Below, piece after piece: positions 9,827-19,132 of a DNA stretch of 64,000 nt. Each line of letters opens with the position of its first letter. Positions within the stretch are counted from its first letter, which is position 1. Below the pieces are notes generated by a model that was given only the letters and a program-made list of their open reading frames with translations, made no database searches and had not been told where the DNA came from. The translations under genes and the position numbers were made by a program. Origin of the DNA: Paenibacillus sp. V4I7 (GTDB lineage: Bacteria > Bacillota > Bacilli > Paenibacillales > NBRC-103111); NCBI RefSeq assembly GCF_030817275.1, contig NZ_JAUSZD010000002.1:5022001-5086000 (forward strand). The letters run 5' to 3'.

Positions 9827-11677
9827 TCATCTTTGTTCGGCTTCGATAGAGGTTTTCTCATAGGGGAACCGGATGGATACGACCGTCCCCCTCGCCGGGA
9901 ACGAATCGATGCTCACCCCGTACCGGCCTCCATATCGCAGCACGAGTCGCGCATGCACATTGGCGAGGCCGAGCGAATCCCTTACGGCATAGTGGCCTTC
10001 GGCTTGCTGCTCGCCGACCTGAGCCAAAGAGCGTCGAATGTCCTCGAGCTTGTCCCGCGGGATTCCCGGGCCGTTATCTGCAACCTCGAGGATCAGGTCG
10101 TCCCCTTCGTCGAAGGCATTGATCAGGATAGCTGCATTTCCGTTCATTGGCTCCACCGCATATTTTACCGCGTTCTCCACAATCGGCTGCAGAGAGAGCT
10201 TGACCAGTCGTACCTCCATAAACTTCTCGTTAACGTAAACCTGGCTTTGAAAATTTTGTTTGAACCGGATATCGATAATCTCCAGGTATTTCCTCAAATG
10301 GTCGATCTCCTCGCGCAGCGTCACTTCCAGCGGCTCCAGCTTGGCGGTGTACCGGAAAAATGCTGCCAGATTGCCGGTAATCTTCTCGATCCGGGGAACC
10401 TCCTCCAGAAAAGCGATGCTCCGAATGATATCAAGCGTATTATATAAAAAATGCGGATTGATCTGCCCTTGCAGCGCTTTGATCATCGCATCCTTCTGCC
10501 GGACCTCCAGCTGCATCTCCCGCAATTGATACCGGTACACGTCATCGATCAAGTCGTTCAGCCGTCCGATCATCTGGCCGAAGCTGCGGTTCAAGCTCTG
10601 CAGCTCATCTTTTCCGGGATGATATTCGACCTGGACGTCCAGATTGCCCCTCTCAACTTGGTACATGACCTGCTTCAGGCGGACGACAGGCTCCATTAAC
10701 AGCTTGGTCGAGATCGGTACGACAAGAATGACGAACAAAAACAGGAAGAGCAGCACTATCAGCATCGATTTGGTGGCTACGTTCAATCCGGTTGCCATTT
10801 CCTGCAGCGGAACGACGGCTAGAATCCGCCATTCCGTGAAGTCCGACTGGGTAAATGTGATTAAATAATCCAAACTCCCCACCTTTTGCAAAGTGTCGGA
10901 AACGGATAAACGAAGATCGCCCAGTGATGTCTTCAAGAGCGGCTTACCGAGCAGGCTCGCATCAGGATGATACACAATCGTATCCGATGAAGAAATAATG
11001 ATAAACTTGCCGGTTTTACCTATCGACGTTTTGCCCATAATCTCTTTAATTTCGGACAATGACAGGTTGATGACCAACCGGCCAACAAGACGCGTGTTCT
11101 CTGTGCTGTACACCGGAATCACCAGAGAGACGATCGGAATTTGATAAGGATAAGACTCATATGTCGGGATGACTACGGTCTTCTCGGTAAACGGCAAACG
11201 AAGCCACGGTTCCTCGGGGCGGTATTCGACCTGTCCGTTTGAGGAAACGAGCTCACCGTTTTCCTTCAAGAGGACAAGACTTTCAATTTCGGAGTAATTG
11301 ATAGCGATATAGCGGCGAAGGGTGTCCTCGATGACTAGCCGGTTCGACAAGGTCAGAGGCTCCTTTCCGGTCATCCAAGCTTGAATCGCACCGGCTTCCT
11401 GGTTCGGATGAAACCCTCCGCCGATCGAACGGAGCGGTCCGGCGATTACGGCGGAGGTGGATTGGGACAACTGCTTGAAATAGCGGTCGATTTGGTGATT
11501 CAGACTGGCGGAGGAACCTCTTGCGATATTATAGAAGTCCTGGGTTGTCGCCCGGGTGTAGTAAAATTGCGCTGTCACCGCTATTGTTAATACCCCGAGC
11601 AGACTAACCGTCAGGAATGCGACGATCATCTTCTGCTTGATGGAAAATCGATACAAGTAACGTTTGAACTGATTCAT
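9827..11677 (-). CDS. Sensor histidine kinase, YesM family, locus 1
   Basis: This 616-residue membrane kinase has a transmembrane helix at 15-37, a Cache-type extracytoplasmic sensor (about 40-295), a second helix at 301-323, a HAMP linker, and the His_kinase domain with H409 in GQINPHFLYNTLD. The ATPase domain includes ENAVKYAVEP and DNGPGIP. It should sense an extracellular sugar ligand or the loaded binding protein and phosphorylate the YesN regulator encoded just upstream. Its ATG overlaps the yesN stop in an ATGA tetranucleotide. Confidence 0.93.
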   Translation of the reverse strand: MNQFKRYLYRFSIKQKMIVAFLTVSLLGVLTIAVTAQFYYTRATTQDFYNIARGSSASLNHQIDRYFKQLSQSTSAVIAGPLRSIGGGFHPNQEAGAIQAWMTGKEPLTLSNRLVIEDTLRRYIAINYSEIESLVLLKENGELVSSNGQVEYRPEEPWLRLPFTEKTVVIPTYESYPYQIPIVSLVIPVYSTENTRLVGRLVINLSLSEIKEIMGKTSIGKTGKFIIISSSDTIVYHPDASLLGKPLLKTSLGDLRLSVSDTLQKVGSLDYLITFTQSDFTEWRILAVVPLQEMATGLNVATKSMLIVLLFLFLFVILVVPISTKLLMEPVVRLKQVMYQVERGNLDVQVEYHPGKDELQSLNRSFGQMIGRLNDLIDDVYRYQLREMQLEVRQKDAMIKALQGQINPHFLYNTLDIIRSIAFLEEVPRIEKITGNLAAFFRYTAKLEPLEVTLREEIDHLRKYLEIIDIRFKQNFQSQVYVNEKFMEVRLVKLSLQPIVENAVKYAVEPMNGNAAILINAFDEGDDLILEVADNGPGIPRDKLEDIRRSLAQVGEQQAEGHYAVRDSLGLANVHARLVLRYGGRYGVSIDSFPARGTVVSIRFPYEKTSIEAEQR

Positions 11678-12690
11678 GACCCCATCCGCTTTCGGAACGT
11701 ATTGGGGGAAACGCCTACCGAGCTTTTAAATACCCGGATAAAATAAGGCTGTGTGGCGAACCCGACCCGTTCGGCTATCTCGTAATTTTTCAACTGCGTC
11801 TCGAGCAGAAGCTGCTTCGCCTTTTCAATTCTCACTTCCTGAATGTACTGAACCAGAGTGCGTCCTGTGCATCTTTTGAACAACGCGCTGAAATACGAAA
11901 TACTCATGTTGGCATATTGAGCCATTTCCGTTAAAGAAATATCCTTCTTAAAATGAGTATGGATGTAATCGCATACCCTTTTGATGATATGATTAATATT
12001 CGATTTGCTCTGCTCCGCATAATGCATAATCAGAACAACGGCCAATTGGTTGAAATAACGAAGTATCGCTGCATCCTCCGCATCGACCGGAATCGTCGGG
12101 ACGGTTTGTCCCGGCGACAATTCCTTCATCATGCCTGTGAGCTTCCATTCGAAGATGCGGAGCAAATTCATTCTTGCGGCCGGATTGATGTATTTGAGCT
12201 TCAAGACGGAATCGATGAGATCCGACATTTTTCGATTAACTGTCTGAGGGGCCATCTCGCCGAAGGCGTTCACAAGCTGCTGGAATCTGGACATATAGGA
12301 GCTGATTTCTTTCAGCTTTCCCATGCTTTGTTCAGATCTGTGCAGTGCCTCCCGGAGCTGCTCCATATCCACCGGCTTCAGCAAATATTCGGTAACTCCG
12401 TAGCGAATCGCTTTCTGCGCATATTGGAAATTATCATACCCGCTGATGATGATGTATATCATCGGAATTTCATGCTCATGGATTTTTTGGATCAGCGACA
12501 GACCATCCATCTTCGGCATCATGATGTCCGTAATCAGCACGGTCGGCCATAATTCCTGAATCAATGCCCAAGCTTCTTCCCCATTCGTCGCTTCCGATAC
12601 GGTGATCGTTCCTTCTCCGATCCGATTCACCATCTCGACGACAGAGCTTCGGATCCAAGGCTCATCCTCTGCCACCAGAATATGATACAT
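11674..12690 (-). CDS. Response regulator, YesN family (REC + AraC), locus 1
   Basis: This 338-residue regulator has an N-terminal receiver domain with phosphoacceptor D55 in VLITDIMMPK, a linker and a C-terminal AraC-type double helix-turn-helix (about 235-335, including LTEMAQYANMSISYFSALF and AERVGFATQPYFIRVFK). It should activate the downstream transporter and hydrolase genes of locus 1 when phosphorylated by the partner kinase. The ATG at 12690 is preceded by GAGGTG at 7 bases. It is shorter than the YesN proteins of loci 2 and 3 because the middle region is reduced. Confidence 0.93.
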   Translation of the reverse strand: MYHILVAEDEPWIRSSVVEMVNRIGEGTITVSEATNGEEAWALIQELWPTVLITDIMMPKMDGLSLIQKIHEHEIPMIYIIISGYDNFQYAQKAIRYGVTEYLLKPVDMEQLREALHRSEQSMGKLKEISSYMSRFQQLVNAFGEMAPQTVNRKMSDLIDSVLKLKYINPAARMNLLRIFEWKLTGMMKELSPGQTVPTIPVDAEDAAILRYFNQLAVVLIMHYAEQSKSNINHIIKRVCDYIHTHFKKDISLTEMAQYANMSISYFSALFKRCTGRTLVQYIQEVRIEKAKQLLLETQLKNYEIAERVGFATQPYFIRVFKSSVGVSPNTFRKRMGS

Positions 12691-12988
12691 AGCTTTTCAC
12701 CTCGGTAAGATTATTTCTCTATTTTATCAGATAATTGTTGTCTTATTTTCCGTTTTTTTATCCGATTTTCTTTAAATAAACCAAGTGGCAATGCCTATTC
12801 CTGTTCTTAGGTATTTACGTAACCATTTCCCCTATTTCCCTTCGTACCCTCGAATCCATTTTCGTCTAAGATAACTTCTTGATCTCCCCCGAGACTTAGC
12901 TCTTCAGGATCTCAAGGTTTTCCCGAGCAATCACAAAGGAAACCTTCACAGACATGAAACCCATCAAGGTTAAAATACAAGTATTTTC
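12691..12988. other. Intergenic region upstream of yesN, locus 1
   Basis: About 300 bases between the yesN start and the insertion sequence. I see no coding frame. It should hold the promoter of yesN-yesM, but no convincing -35/-10 pair was identified by eye. Confidence 0.4.
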
Positions 12989-13010
12989 CAGACCGTCTAA
13001 AAAAGCGCTT
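12989..13010. repeat. Left terminal inverted repeat of the IS1182 element
   Basis: Twenty-odd bases matching the right end with two or three mismatches and a one-base gap. The embedded AAAGCGCTTTC looks like a cre core but is part of the IS end, so I do not treat it as regulatory. Confidence 0.65.
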
Positions 13011-13051
13011 TCATCAGATGTGAACTGGCTGCAAAAGGGAACGAAGGTGTT

Positions 13052-14458
13052 TCATCCAGAGCATCTTGTTCGAAAAGGGGCAGCACAAATACACCCTCCT
13101 AGCCTAGCCAGGTACCTGGCTATTCGTTTGAGGTTCTGCGCGACACTTGTCATCAAGGTCTGCTCTTGCACACCTTTTCGTCCCCGGAACCGGCAACGGC
13201 GAAGCCCGTAGAGTTCTTTGGACTCTGCGAAACTTCGCTCAATGGTTTCCTTGCGTTTAGCATAAAGTTGTCGGCCGACCTCGCTTTGTGTGTGTGCGGT
13301 CACATGTTCCTTGTACACTTCCCATACGTGTCGTCCCATTTCGCGACGTTCTTCTGAAGCTGTACATTGGCCAAAGAGTGGGCAGTTCTTGCATGTTTCC
13401 CCCTCTGTGTGATATATCTTCTCCCCTGTTCGCTCCGTCGTGTAATAGATCATCTCCTGGTTTGCAGGACAGCGATAGACATCTTTGTCAGCGTCATAGG
13501 TAAATTGTTCTTTAGAAAAAATTCCTTTACGAGCGGGTATTTTACGCGGCGCAATCACACCCATGATGCTCATCTCTTCTAATTTCTTGCACACGTACGC
13601 ACCCTTGTATCCGGAATCTAGTATGACGGCTTCAATGTTTTCCTGCCAGCCAAACGTTTCTTGCTGACGCTGTAATCGGTCAATGTAAACCGTAGAATCG
13701 TTCACATTTCCAGGGGTGACAAACGAATCCGTGATGATGTTGAATTTAGCATCAACCGTCCGATGCTCCAAATAAAAGAAACCTTCTGGTTTTCCTTTAC
13801 GTTTCATATAACCACTGTCCGGATCCGTTTTGCTTACTATGTGACGTTCCTTTGGCCGTTCGGATGAGTCCGGTGCCAGTTCTTTTTGCCCATGTTTCTT
13901 GCGTTCTTCATTTACCGCCTGCTCCAGCTCTTCTAGATAAGCAGAGGGCGCTTTGGCGAGTTCTTGCATCGTGTACTTGTTTATATTCGCACTCGCCTGC
14001 ATGTGAGTGGAGTCTGTTACAAGCAGTCTTCCTGCAACCATACGATGGGAAATTGCCAGTCGAACAACTTCATCGAACACATCTTGAAACACACTGCCCG
14101 GAAAGCGGTGGTGCCGGTTCCAACTAATGGTGCTGTGATGCGGAACAGGATCTCTTAGTGAAAGACCGAGGAACCAGCGATAGGCGTTGTTGACTATGAT
14201 ATCCTGCTCTAGCTGCCGCTCCGAGCGAACACCAAATAGATAGCCGATCAGCATCATTTTAAACAATCGAATTGGGTCAATGGATGGTCGCCCGTGAGTC
14301 GGATGATAGTAATCCTTTACTTTATCCGTGATAAAAGAGAAGTCAATATGTCGCTGAAGCAAGCGAACGAGATGGTTATCTGGTACCAGTTCATCCAGAT
14401 AAACCATTTCGTAACTCATCTGAGGATTTTCCTTATCGCTATGCAACAATACGACCAC
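13052..14458 (-). CDS. IS1182-family transposase
   Basis: This 468-residue DDE transposase has the N-terminal DUF772-like region (HGRPSIDPIRLFKMMLIGY, FGVRSERQLEQDI), first Asp in LLVTDSTHMQASAN, second Asp in AVILDSGYKGAYVCKKL, and a Cys-containing insertion (CPANQEM, CKNCPLFGQC) before the final YAKRKETIERSFAESKE with the catalytic Glu. The length is normal for the family and no internal stop is seen, so it may be functional. GTG at 14458 follows GAGAAAG; starts slightly further downstream are possible. Confidence 0.93.
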   Translation of the reverse strand: MVVLLHSDKENPQMSYEMVYLDELVPDNHLVRLLQRHIDFSFITDKVKDYYHPTHGRPSIDPIRLFKMMLIGYLFGVRSERQLEQDIIVNNAYRWFLGLSLRDPVPHHSTISWNRHHRFPGSVFQDVFDEVVRLAISHRMVAGRLLVTDSTHMQASANINKYTMQELAKAPSAYLEELEQAVNEERKKHGQKELAPDSSERPKERHIVSKTDPDSGYMKRKGKPEGFFYLEHRTVDAKFNIITDSFVTPGNVNDSTVYIDRLQRQQETFGWQENIEAVILDSGYKGAYVCKKLEEMSIMGVIAPRKIPARKGIFSKEQFTYDADKDVYRCPANQEMIYYTTERTGEKIYHTEGETCKNCPLFGQCTASEERREMGRHVWEVYKEHVTAHTQSEVGRQLYAKRKETIERSFAESKELYGLRRCRFRGRKGVQEQTLMTSVAQNLKRIARYLARLGGCICAAPFRTRCSG

Positions 14459-14522
14459 CGCTTTCTCTTTTTATTCCTTATATTATACTACATTACCGCG
14501 TTAATTTGATGATGATACTATA

Positions 14523-14543
14523 AGGCACTTTTTCGACAGGTTG
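14523..14543. repeat. Right terminal inverted repeat of the IS1182 element
   Basis: Partner of the repeat at 12989-13010; reading inwards on the minus strand it begins CAACCTGTCG. Confidence 0.65.
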
Positions 14544-14632
14544 ATTTTCCCAACTCACTCTGTATTTAAGGGATTGTTGGTTTGAAATCATCCGAGACAC
14601 CACCTGAAATTAATTAACTAAATTATACAGGA

Positions 14633-14676
14633 AAACAGGGTACCTTTCCTCAGAATTAAAGTAAGGTACCCTGTTT
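14633..14676. terminator. Hairpin with 14-bp perfect arms
   Basis: Arms 14633-14646 and 14663-14676 (core AACAGGGTACCTT) are perfect reverse complements around a 16-base loop. It lies 90 bases beyond the end of the broken gene at 14767-15043, so it most likely was that gene's terminator; A/T-rich flanks allow function in either direction. Confidence 0.65.
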
Positions 14677-14766
14677 ATATGATTTGAATTTTTTCAGTGG
14701 CCTCGATGGTGCTGGCAGCCTGTTGTCATGGTGCTATCGTTTTCCGTTAGTTAAGTTACAACATGT

Positions 14767-15043
14767 TTAAAAAACATAGTTATTTGAATTATGCCGTTGT
14801 AAACCAGAAGTAGAGGTAATATTTTTCAGGGGTTTCCCAAAAAACTTTAAACCAATTCCATTTTTATACTCCATTCTTTCTAACAGGTAGAGGATTGCTT
14901 CTAAATCAGATGTAACAGCTGACTTATCTAACAATAATAAAAATGAACTTTCTTTACTTTGGGGAACTGAGTGTGTATAAAAATCAAAGTGGAGATACTT
15001 ATCTAAGTTTTTAATTTTTTCGGTATACGTCTTCGTACTTCAT
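14767..15043 (-). pseudogene. Frameshifted small gene, unknown function
   Basis: A perfect AAGGAGGT site is followed by an ATG at 15043, but the frame stops after ten codons (MKYEDVYRKN). One base out of register, an open frame of about 82 codons continues with protein-like composition (for example IKNLDKYLHFDFYTHSV and LEAILYLLERMEYKNGIG) to a TAA at 14767-14769. The simplest reading is a gene of about 90 residues disabled by a single frameshift near codon 9, or a sequencing error. I do not recognise the family. Nothing else is seen between 14544 and 15134 apart from the hairpin at 14633-14676. Confidence 0.55.
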
Positions 15044-15134
15044 TGGAATACCTCCTTTTTAGTTACTGTTTCTCCACTATTTTACCATACCTGACCGTCG
15101 TATTGACTGCGGCTATCTGCTCTTTAGGTATCAA

Positions 15135-16349
15135 TCAAGGACTTATTGCTTCGTGTAAAATCATTAATTCTTTGTTGAGCTCGGAACGAAGCTTGGCATC
15201 TATTTCGTTTAATTGAATGATAGAAGGCGAATTCAGGTCTTGAAGCTTGTTTGGGATTTCCGCGTTCCATATCTCCTCGGCTCTTCGGTCCAAAGGTGTT
15301 ACCCATATGCCGGGAAGCCGATCGTACCACAGCTTGCCTTCCAGGCTATCACGGTACGGGGCTTCTTGCGTCATGGAATGCTGGATATAGTCCCACGCCT
15401 CCGGCTTATTCTCACTTTTCTTATGCATGAGGATCGCTGCTCCTCCTCTGGTGACATAGCTGCCCAGTGGCAGCCGGGTCATTTTCCATTGCCCGCTTGT
15501 TTCCGGACTCCATTCCTTAAGCAGGTATTTCCCCCACTCTCCCCAATACAGCATAACGAGCTCTCCGTTACGAATGGCATTTTTTCCGTTATCGTCCCAT
15601 ATATTCAGATTTCTGACGAGGCCTTCCGCTTGGATGGCCTTGGCTGTGTTTAAGGCATTCACCATGCGTGCATCGTTCCGTGGATTTTCCTTATTCCTGC
15701 CCAAATAGCCAAGTCCCCCTGATACCATATAGGTCGGATCCGTAGCATAGCTGAAGATCCAATGGCTATGCTGTTTCAGTACTTTAGCCATATGCACCCA
15801 GTGAGCGGGATCCTCCAGATAATCACCTAATGCTTTCGGTTCAGGAGGAAATCCGTATTTCTCCAAGATATCTGCTCTATAAAATGTAAATTCGACGGGA
15901 AGATCCTTCGGTATAGCAATAAGCTTCGTGCCATCCAAGGATTTATAGGATGTCAGGTCCAGCTTGGGGAACCATTCATCTGTTATTCTCGATTCAGCCC
16001 GATAAGGGTCTTGACTAAGATCCTCGAACAAATCCAGGTCGTTTAGCTGCCTGATCCAAACATTATCCACGATAACCAGATCAGGACTGGTTTCACCGGC
16101 TAATGCGTAACTAAGGTCTTCCCCTTTTGTCTTGACCCATTCTACATTCTGGTCTGGATGGGCTTGACGAAAGGATTGCGTAATAGGCGTTTGTTCATCG
16201 ATCGTAGCGATAATCCGTATAGACTTCTTTGCTTCTGTTGCTTTAGCCGCTGGCTGTGCATACTCTTCACTCTTGGGCATAATCTCATCGCAGCCGCTTA
16301 AAGCCATCACGAGAAGAAGTATAATGGTAATTCCGCCTGATCTTTTCAT
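15135..16349 (-). CDS. Orphan family-1 solute-binding lipoprotein
   Basis: This 404-residue protein has a lipoprotein signal peptide (lipobox VMALSGC, Cys about residue 20) and a two-lobe sugar-binding fold with motifs such as SPDLVIVDNVWI, IPKDLPVEFTFYRADIL and GELVMLYWGEWGKY. It is clearly shorter than the 500-590 residue LipO-type proteins in this window and resembles classic maltose/multiple-sugar binding proteins. There are no permease genes beside it. Instead its ATG overlaps the stop codon of the GGDEF-EAL gene in ATGA, so both come from one transcript in a fixed ratio. That suggests a sensing role on the outer membrane face, handing a ligand signal to the c-di-GMP enzyme, rather than transport; this is inference. 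Confidence 0.85.
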   Translation of the reverse strand: MKRSGGITIILLLVMALSGCDEIMPKSEEYAQPAAKATEAKKSIRIIATIDEQTPITQSFRQAHPDQNVEWVKTKGEDLSYALAGETSPDLVIVDNVWIRQLNDLDLFEDLSQDPYRAESRITDEWFPKLDLTSYKSLDGTKLIAIPKDLPVEFTFYRADILEKYGFPPEPKALGDYLEDPAHWVHMAKVLKQHSHWIFSYATDPTYMVSGGLGYLGRNKENPRNDARMVNALNTAKAIQAEGLVRNLNIWDDNGKNAIRNGELVMLYWGEWGKYLLKEWSPETSGQWKMTRLPLGSYVTRGGAAILMHKKSENKPEAWDYIQHSMTQEAPYRDSLEGKLWYDRLPGIWVTPLDRRAEEIWNAEIPNKLQDLNSPSIIQLNEIDAKLRSELNKELMILHEAISP

Positions 16350-18961
16350 GGAGTGCCCCTTCTTTCATGGGATGTTATCTTCTGATCTCGCAGCAGCTCG
16401 GTCAGCTGAACAGCAGGCATTGGCTTCCAATGGTAATATCCTTGCTGAAGGGAGCAGGACATGCTCTGAAGAGCCGCCATGTCCTCCTGATCTTCGATTC
16501 CTTCGGCAATGACGCTCCAGCCTCGCGCGCCCGCTAACGATATCAGCGTCTGTACGATAGCCATATTGCCCGGCTCCTCCCTCATATCCTGAATAAAGGA
16601 ACGGTCAATTTTGAAGCCGTCGATCGGCAGCTTTTTGAGCATGGTTAAGGACGAATAGCCGGTGCCGAAATCATCGATCCATATTCGAATCCCTTGCTGC
16701 TGCAGCTTCTGCAGGGCTTCGATCATTTTTTCCGTTTTTTTAACGAACACTTCCTCGGTAATTTCTACATCCAAGCATTGGGATGGGAGATTCATTTCAT
16801 CTAGTACCCGGCTTAAATAAACAGCCGCGTGATGCTTGACCAGCTGCGTTGGCGATAAATTTATGGCGAGACGCATATAATCGAATCCTTCTTCCAGCCA
16901 GTCTTTCAATTGCCGGCAAGCTTCGCGAATGACCCATTCTCCCAATACCCCGATCAAACCGCTGTTTTCCGCTACGGATATTACCTTGATCGGCGGAATC
17001 CGCCCGAGTGTTGAATGATCCCAGCGAAGAAGAGCCTCGGCTCCTATAATGCTGCTGCTTTGTGTATCCATAATAGGCTGGTAATGAAGGGAAAGCTCAT
17101 TTCGTTCCAGCGCTTTACGAAGTTCGAATTCTAAAACCATATTCTCCGAGACCGTACCCGTTGCCTGAGGCTTGTAAAATCGATATATGTTCCCTCCCTT
17201 ACCCTTGGCCAGATACATAGCCGCATCCGCATGTTTCACCACGGTATCCATCGTTACGCCATCTTGGGGAGCGAGACTAATTCCTATACTCCCGCCAATG
17301 AACAACTCGTGCTCCTGTACCTTGAAAGAGCTGGCGAATGCTTCCAACACGCATACCGCCAGCTGACCTGCCGCCTCCTTATTGGCCTCCTTCATAACAA
17401 TGACAAACTCGTCTCCACCAAGACGGGCTATAAACGCCCGGTTCCCAATGGCTTCCGTTAAGCGTAAAGTTACCTGCTTAAGCAAACCGTCACCGATTCC
17501 ATGCCCTAAAGTATCATTGATCTGTTTAAAACGGTCCAAATCAATAAACATCACAGCTGTACATGCTCCGGTTCGTTCGTTTTGACGAAGCAGCTGGTCT
17601 AGATGCTCGTTAAAGTGCCTGCGATTAGGCAGGCCGGTCAGCGAGTCGAAATAAGCCTGCTCTTTGGATTCACCCAGCATCTGCTGAATCTTTTCCGTCA
17701 CGATCCGAAAATTATGGATAAGCGAATGCACTTCCCCGATATCCGAATGAATCCAGTGGATCTCTTTTCCTTCCTTAATCCGGTTCGGCAGATCATGGGA
17801 TAATGCGGCAAGCTTCATGATGGACTTGATAATGAACCGGTGCAGGAATAAAGCAAAGACTCCAATGATGATGACCGTATAAAGAACATTGACCGATTGG
17901 GATATATAGTAGATCGTCACTTCCCGGACATAACTTTCTGTGGACAATTTTACGTACAGTGTGAAGTTTCCTAATTCTATCTGATGCACGAGTGCGAAGC
18001 TTCGTTCATGAATGCCAGGAACATCGTTACGCCGGTGCGGCTGTTCCCAGATAACCAAGGAATCCGACATTCGTGTCCAATTGTGCTTATCCATCCAGGG
18101 GAAGCTCTCAAGCTGTTTGTTGGTTGACAGAATGAAATGCCCCCGTTTATGAAGCAATATGGCTTCACCGGCAGTCCCCAAAGAACTGGTGCGAAGTAGC
18201 TCGCGAAAGGCAGCTATTTGCAGCGAGCTCCGCAGCTCCAGCTTGAGCATCTGATCCGGAGACCAAGAAGCGTAAGCTATACGGAGCGATTCAGTCAAAT
18301 GCTTCATTTGCTGCGCAAGATCAAACTTAAAACTGCGCTCGGCGCTCTTCCCTGTATTTATGATGAAAAGAAGCGAGGAGCCGATAATACTGAACAGACT
18401 TAAGTAGATTAAGATGCCGGTCAGGCTGATTTTGCTTGTCCCGTTAGTATGAATAGCTGATCTTCTCATGTAAATGCTGATTGATTTATACAAGATATCG
18501 GCCATCAATGCGTTGAACAGCAAATTGACAACTAAAGTACATACATATAGCCCAATTTCCTGGTCTAAGTGACCGTTCTTCCAGTAATATAGCAAGCAAA
18601 TACTCGGTACGCCTATACCAAGCCAGAATATAACGCCCGGCAGCAAAACCCCATTTCTCGAAGGTCTATTGCTGCTATACATCATGACAAAGGCGATCTC
18701 TAAAGTCAGGAGCAAAAGAAGAATATAGCCTTCATGAAGGAAGAATACAGCAGCAGTATGCACGATCAAAGTTAAAGCAGCGGATTTTTTCCAACCGAAC
18801 AGATGATAGGACAGAAGTATAAATAGACTGGCGAAAAATAACTGCAGGCTAAATACTAAACTCACAGGATATGCGTAGGAAAGAAAAGCAAGTGCTCCCA
18901 ACAGCCAATAGGTCCACAAAGACTTGGACATAAGTGTGACTGTTCTATGAGATAGAGTCAT
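16346..18961 (-). CDS. Membrane-bound GGDEF-EAL c-di-GMP enzyme
   Basis: About 871 residues. Five to seven hydrophobic helices occupy roughly 10-215, then an extracytoplasmic region (about 215-350), a final helix (VNVLYTVIIIGVFALFLHRF) and a HAMP-like linker, a GGDEF domain (ARLGGDEFVIV intact) and an EAL domain. The EAL catalytic set looks complete: GAEALLRW, LAINLSPTQLV, VEITEEVF, WIDDFGTGYSSL, DGFKIDRSF and VIAEGIEDQ. The inhibitory RxxD site before GGDEF is not conserved (RAFI). It could both make and break c-di-GMP. The start at 18961 follows GAGG at 9 bases; an ATG 15 bases earlier is possible. It overlaps the binding-lipoprotein gene downstream. Confidence 0.9.
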   Translation of the reverse strand: MTLSHRTVTLMSKSLWTYWLLGALAFLSYAYPVSLVFSLQLFFASLFILLSYHLFGWKKSAALTLIVHTAAVFFLHEGYILLLLLTLEIAFVMMYSSNRPSRNGVLLPGVIFWLGIGVPSICLLYYWKNGHLDQEIGLYVCTLVVNLLFNALMADILYKSISIYMRRSAIHTNGTSKISLTGILIYLSLFSIIGSSLLFIINTGKSAERSFKFDLAQQMKHLTESLRIAYASWSPDQMLKLELRSSLQIAAFRELLRTSSLGTAGEAILLHKRGHFILSTNKQLESFPWMDKHNWTRMSDSLVIWEQPHRRNDVPGIHERSFALVHQIELGNFTLYVKLSTESYVREVTIYYISQSVNVLYTVIIIGVFALFLHRFIIKSIMKLAALSHDLPNRIKEGKEIHWIHSDIGEVHSLIHNFRIVTEKIQQMLGESKEQAYFDSLTGLPNRRHFNEHLDQLLRQNERTGACTAVMFIDLDRFKQINDTLGHGIGDGLLKQVTLRLTEAIGNRAFIARLGGDEFVIVMKEANKEAAGQLAVCVLEAFASSFKVQEHELFIGGSIGISLAPQDGVTMDTVVKHADAAMYLAKGKGGNIYRFYKPQATGTVSENMVLEFELRKALERNELSLHYQPIMDTQSSSIIGAEALLRWDHSTLGRIPPIKVISVAENSGLIGVLGEWVIREACRQLKDWLEEGFDYMRLAINLSPTQLVKHHAAVYLSRVLDEMNLPSQCLDVEITEEVFVKKTEKMIEALQKLQQQGIRIWIDDFGTGYSSLTMLKKLPIDGFKIDRSFIQDMREEPGNMAIVQTLISLAGARGWSVIAEGIEDQEDMAALQSMSCSLQQGYYHWKPMPAVQLTELLRDQKITSHERRGTP

Positions 18962-19078
18962 GGATAGCATCCTCATTCGGTTTAGGATTTAAGTAAATTT
19001 CTAGAATTCAATCTACCCTTTTCGACATCATACATAGCAGGCTCCTTTTAAAATCGTTCTTAGAAAAGGCGCAACAAG

Positions 19079-19109
19079 AAACGCCCTACCGCAAAGCGAC
19101 AGGGCGTTT
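19079..19109 (-). terminator. Hairpin downstream of gene debris
   Basis: Arms AAACGCCCT and AGGGCGTTT surround a 13-base loop. On the minus strand it lies just after the stop of the debris at 19133-19428 and upstream of the GGDEF-EAL gene, so it would end any transcript entering from the right. Confidence 0.65.
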
Positions 19110-19132
19110 ACTATAAGCTATTGATCAAACGC

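Larger units (their letters stand above)
12989..14543 (-). mobile_element. IS1182-family insertion sequence
   Basis: A complete-looking element of about 1555 bases carrying one transposase. Its ends are imperfect inverted repeats: CAGACCGTCTAAAAAAGCG at 12989 and, on the other strand, CAACCTGTCGAAAAAGTGCC ending at 14543. The hexamer ATTTTC occurs directly outside both ends (12983-12988 and 14544-14549), a possible target duplication, though the family varies in this respect. It sits between yesN of locus 1 and the frameshifted gene at 14767-15043 and does not interrupt a gene I recognise. Confidence 0.8.

Noticed and set aside
13001-13015. cre-like AAAGCGCTTTCATC
   Set aside because: It is part of the terminal repeat of the IS1182 element and is partly mirrored at the other end.
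16346-18961. GGDEF-EAL protein as a degenerate, signalling-inactive receptor
   Set aside because: Both the GGDEF motif and the main EAL catalytic residues are present, so inactivity is not supported by sequence.
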